From the NCBI RefSeq assembly GCF_014196255.1, contig NZ_JACIDH010000013.1, positions 26,215 through 90,214 on the forward strand: a stretch of 64,000 bases of DNA, given 5' to 3'. This stretch comes from Sphingomonas pseudosanguinis (GTDB lineage Bacteria; Pseudomonadota; Alphaproteobacteria; Sphingomonadales; Sphingomonadaceae). The stretch's first letter is position 1; each line of letters starts with the position of its first letter. A program made the position numbers and the translations under genes. This document shows, one piece after another, positions 61,789-64,000 of this stretch. Under the pieces are notes generated by a model. The model worked only from the letters and a program-made list of their open reading frames with translations, ran no database searches and was not told the DNA's origin.

Positions 61789-62286
61789 TCACCCCTTGCG
61801 GCCGGCCTCGAACAGGAACCAGGCGCGTTCCTCGGCCTGGTCGGTCCATTCGTCGACGATGCCGCTGGTGGCATTGTCCTTGGCTTCCTCGGCGGCGTCC
61901 TTCACCACGCGGAAGCGCTCGACCAGCTTGAGATTATCGTCGCGCAGCTCGACCAGCATGTCGGCGGCGGAGACGAATTCGTGGTCATTGTCGACGATGG
62001 TCTGGCGGCGCGCGATGTCGCCGATCGAGCGCAGCGTGACGTTGCCGGTCTTGCGCACGCGCTCGGCAATGGCGTCGGTCACGCCCAGGATCTGTGCGGC
62101 CTGATCGTCGAGCATCAGGTGATAGTCGCGGAAATGCGGGCCCGAGACGTGCCAGTGGAAATTCTTGGTCTTCAGGTACAGCGCGTAGCAGTCGGCAAGC
62201 GTGCCGTTCAGCGCATCGGCGACGCTGGCGGTGGCGTTGCGGCTCAGGTCGGTCGGCGTATCGAGCGCCGGGTTGATATCGGACAT
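61789..62286 (-). CDS. dps: Dps, DNA-binding ferritin-like protein
   Basis: 165 residues. The ferroxidase site is visible: NFHWHVSGPHF (His44, His46) and HLMLDDQA (His56, Asp60), followed by DAIAERVRKTG and the central helices. Dps stores iron and shields DNA in oxidative stress or starvation. It is monocistronic, with a 113-base upstream region and a clear terminator. Confidence 0.94.
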   Translation of the reverse strand: MSDINPALDTPTDLSRNATASVADALNGTLADCYALYLKTKNFHWHVSGPHFRDYHLMLDDQAAQILGVTDAIAERVRKTGNVTLRSIGDIARRQTIVDNDHEFVSAADMLVELRDDNLKLVERFRVVKDAAEEAKDNATSGIVDEWTDQAEERAWFLFEAGRKG

Positions 62287-62399
62287 GGATAGGCTCCCGC
62301 TATCGATAGTGTTGCTGTCTGGATCGTTGCGTGAACGATCCGATGACGCAAACGCTCCCGCAAATCCATGCGTAAAGCCCGCGCAGAGTGATCGACGCC

Positions 62400-62969
62400 C
62401 TAGATCAGGCCCCGGGCGGACAGGGCGATGATGGCGCCGGTGAGCAACATCACCGCGCCGCCGCCGATCCGGATCAGGCGCAGCGGCAGGTGTCGCCAGC
62501 CCCGTTCGCCCAGCAGGATGGCGGGCAGCACCGCGCCCGCCGTTCCGATCAGTGCACCGGGCAGCGCCGCCCAGGGCAGCGACGACCGCGCGGCGGCCAT
62601 CGCGATGACGAAGGCGGGCGAATCGGCCAGCATGATCGCCCCGCCGCCCAGCATCGCGGTGCCGAACGCGCCCAGACGCGGAGAGCCAAAGGGCGACACG
62701 CGCGGTGGCAGTCGTCCCAGCAGGCCCGCGCCTGCCAGACCGATCGCGAGCCCGAGCAACAGGGTCCGCGTCTCCGGCGTCAGGCTGGGGGCGATCGTGA
62801 CGCCCAGCTGGACCGCGAGGCCAACGACGATCAGTTGCGCGGCCAGGACGCCCAGCATCACCGCGCCCGGCCGGCCGGTCCGATCGGTCGTCTGCGCCGC
62901 CAGCGCGGCCACCCGTCCGGCGCCCTGCGCGAGCAGCGCGACGACCAGCGCGATCATCAGCACATCCAT
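62400..62969 (-). CDS. Six-helix membrane protein, degenerate GDT1/TMEM165-like
   Basis: 189 residues with about six transmembrane helices. Two repeats can be seen, each with a positionally conserved motif: LAQGAGRVAALAA in the first half and MLADSPAFVIAMAAA in the second. In the UPF0016/GDT1 family these places hold E-x-G-D-K/R-(T/S), needed for Mn/Ca transport; here most acidic residues are lost. Either it is a diverged relative with changed function or another small transporter family. The start abuts the preceding gene's stop. Confidence 0.5.
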   Translation of the reverse strand: MDVLMIALVVALLAQGAGRVAALAAQTTDRTGRPGAVMLGVLAAQLIVVGLAVQLGVTIAPSLTPETRTLLLGLAIGLAGAGLLGRLPPRVSPFGSPRLGAFGTAMLGGGAIMLADSPAFVIAMAAARSSLPWAALPGALIGTAGAVLPAILLGERGWRHLPLRLIRIGGGAVMLLTGAIIALSARGLI

Positions 62970-63308
62970 TCAGCCCGCCAGCCGCGCCGAACAGGCCAGC
63001 GCGAATCGGTCGGCGGCTTCATAATCCTGCCGCTCGCTCGCCACCGCCTCGGTCAGCATCGCCAGCCAGCCATGGACGGGCGGCGGGGTTTCGCTGCGTG
63101 CCAGGACGCGTTCGATGAAATGGGTGACGGTGACGGCGGGGGTCAGGCCATGCGCATGGGCGATCCGGCGAATCGTCTCCACCTTGGCCGCCAGATCGGG
63201 GGCGGCAGCATAGGGGACGCTGACGTCCAGCGCCGCGATTCGCGCCCAGAGCTGCGCGCGGACATCCGCCGCCGATTCGCCCGTACCGCCCGATTCGCTT
63301 TCACCCAT
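62970..63308 (-). CDS. Conserved hypothetical protein
   Basis: 112 residues from ATG 63308 (MGESESGGTGESAADVRAQLWARIAALDVSVPYAAAPDLAAKVETIRRIAHAHGLTPAVTVTHFIERVL). All helical and Ala rich. It is directly upstream of, and one base from, the membrane protein gene, so the two form an operon. Function not recognised. Confidence 0.6.
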   Translation of the reverse strand: MGESESGGTGESAADVRAQLWARIAALDVSVPYAAAPDLAAKVETIRRIAHAHGLTPAVTVTHFIERVLARSETPPPVHGWLAMLTEAVASERQDYEAADRFALACSARLAG

Positions 63309-63515
63309 TGGCCTTCGTCCCATGGCGTTTCCATCCGGCCTTGGTGGCCGACACCCCGCCCGTGCGGGGATGTGACGCTATGCCCATCCGCGTAAAGAGC
63401 GGCTTAAATGGGGCGAAAAGCTTGACTCATGCGGGCCCATGGGCCATGGGCGGCGCTTATATAGCGGCGGCTCCGGCTGCCGCTTTCGCTTTTTCACGCA
63501 TACAGGAACCAGGTC

Positions 63516-63683
63516 ATGGCCAAGCCGACCACCGTCAAGATCAAGCTCGTCAGCTCGGCTGATACCGGCTTCTTTTACGTCACGAAGAAGAACCCGCGCA
63601 CCAAGACCGAGAAGCTGAGCTTCAACAAGTACGACCCGGTCGTGCGCAAGCATGTCGAGTTCAAGGAAGCCAAGATCAAGTAA
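63516..63683 (+). CDS. rpmG: RpmG, 50S ribosomal protein L33
   Basis: 55 residues: [35 protein letters not shown] and [19 protein letters not shown] in order. This is the cysteine-free L33 form, independent of zinc. AGGAACCAGG precedes the start, and a clear terminator follows. Part of the large ribosomal subunit near the E site. Confidence 0.95.
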   Translation: MAKPTTVKIKLVSSADTGFFYVTKKNPRTKTEKLSFNKYDPVVRKHVEFKEAKIK

Positions 63684-63733
63684 TTCGCGAGGGGGCGACC
63701 GTTCGCGTCGCCCCGTGAATGCTTGAAGGCGTG

Positions 63734-63766
63734 AAGCCGCCGTCCGTCAGGGGCGCGCGGCTTTTT
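63734..63766 (+). terminator. Terminator after rpmG
   Basis: AAGCCGC (63734-63740) pairs with GCGGCTT (63757-63763), followed by TTT and G. It lies 50 bases after the rpmG stop. Confidence 0.75.
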
Positions 63767-63801
63767 GTCGTTAATATTCTTCAGGCTGAACGTCGATCTT
63801 G

Positions 63802-63840
63802 CCGCTCCCCTCCCGCAGGCGGGAGGGGATGGGGGAGGGT
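63802..63840. repeat. GC-rich palindromic repeat
   Basis: CCCCTCCCGC-AG-GCGGGAGGGG is a perfect ten-base inverted repeat followed by GGGGGAGGG. It resembles the other intergenic repeats on the chromosomal side. Confidence 0.55.
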
Positions 63841-63873
63841 AAGCCACAAGCACTGGTCTCTGCGAGGCGTCCT

Positions 63874-64000
<127 letters not shown>

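Overview
The window looks like chromosomal DNA from a high-GC alphaproteobacterium of the Sphingomonadales, probably Sphingomonas or a close relative. The reasons are a Trb-type integrative element of the kind common in sphingomonads and rhizobia, an alphaproteobacterial LexA box (GTTC-N7-GTTC) in front of an imuA-imuB-dnaE2 cassette, and the many GC-rich intergenic inverted repeats on the right side. The genus is inferred from gene content only.

Positions 1 to about 45,595 are one end of an integrative and conjugative element (ICE) that stops at the 3' end of a tRNA-Gly(GCC) gene (45595-45669, minus). From left to right the ICE holds: (i) a four-gene, translationally coupled defence operon on the plus strand (2-9849): an SNF2-type helicase with a C-terminal DUF3883 nuclease-like domain (cut by the window edge), an unrecognised protein with a PD-(D/E)XK-like signature, a DUF1156 adenine methylase, and a HEPN-DUF499 ATPase; (ii) a LysR regulator; (iii) the mating-pair apparatus trbBCDEJ-trbK-alt-trbLFGI plus DUF2274 on the minus strand (10881-20486); (iv) DNA-processing genes: an RHH protein, the TraG coupling protein, a VirD2/DUF3363 relaxase with a candidate oriT just upstream, a lytic transglycosylase, DUF736, TraF, DUF2840, RHH, ParA and RepA, the last with iteron-like repeats inside its coding sequence; (v) an excision-control cluster (29423-31406) resembling RdfS, FseA, QseM and QseC of ICEMlSymR7A, in which the fseA-like gene is split and needs a +1 frameshift; (vi) a maintenance and establishment module: DUF736, small proteins, a DUF2493 SLOG protein, a toprim protein, a strawberry-notch helicase fused to a methylase domain, small DUF6117-type proteins, a large ParB and the ArdC antirestriction protein. 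Three of these transcription units share one conserved 5' leader and two others share a second.

From 45,595 onward the DNA reads as chromosome: tRNA-Gly, the SOS mutagenesis cassette imuA-imuB-dnaE2, clpS, an FAD oxidoreductase, katG, a DCC-family thiol oxidoreductase, a Crp/Fnr regulator divergent from murA, an ATP-dependent DNA ligase, a DUF1328 membrane peptide, conserved hypotheticals, a candidate leaderless small ORF or sRNA, dps, a degenerate GDT1-like membrane protein, and rpmG. The last ~125 bases are a poly-C/poly-G run that looks like an assembly or sequencing artefact at a contig end.

The parts fit one mobile element: the cluster at 29.4-31.4 kb decides when to excise and to express repA-parA-traF; the relaxase and oriT start transfer through the Trb channel; ArdC and the strawberry-notch/toprim/ParB module probably help establishment in the recipient; and the DISARM-like operon is defence cargo.
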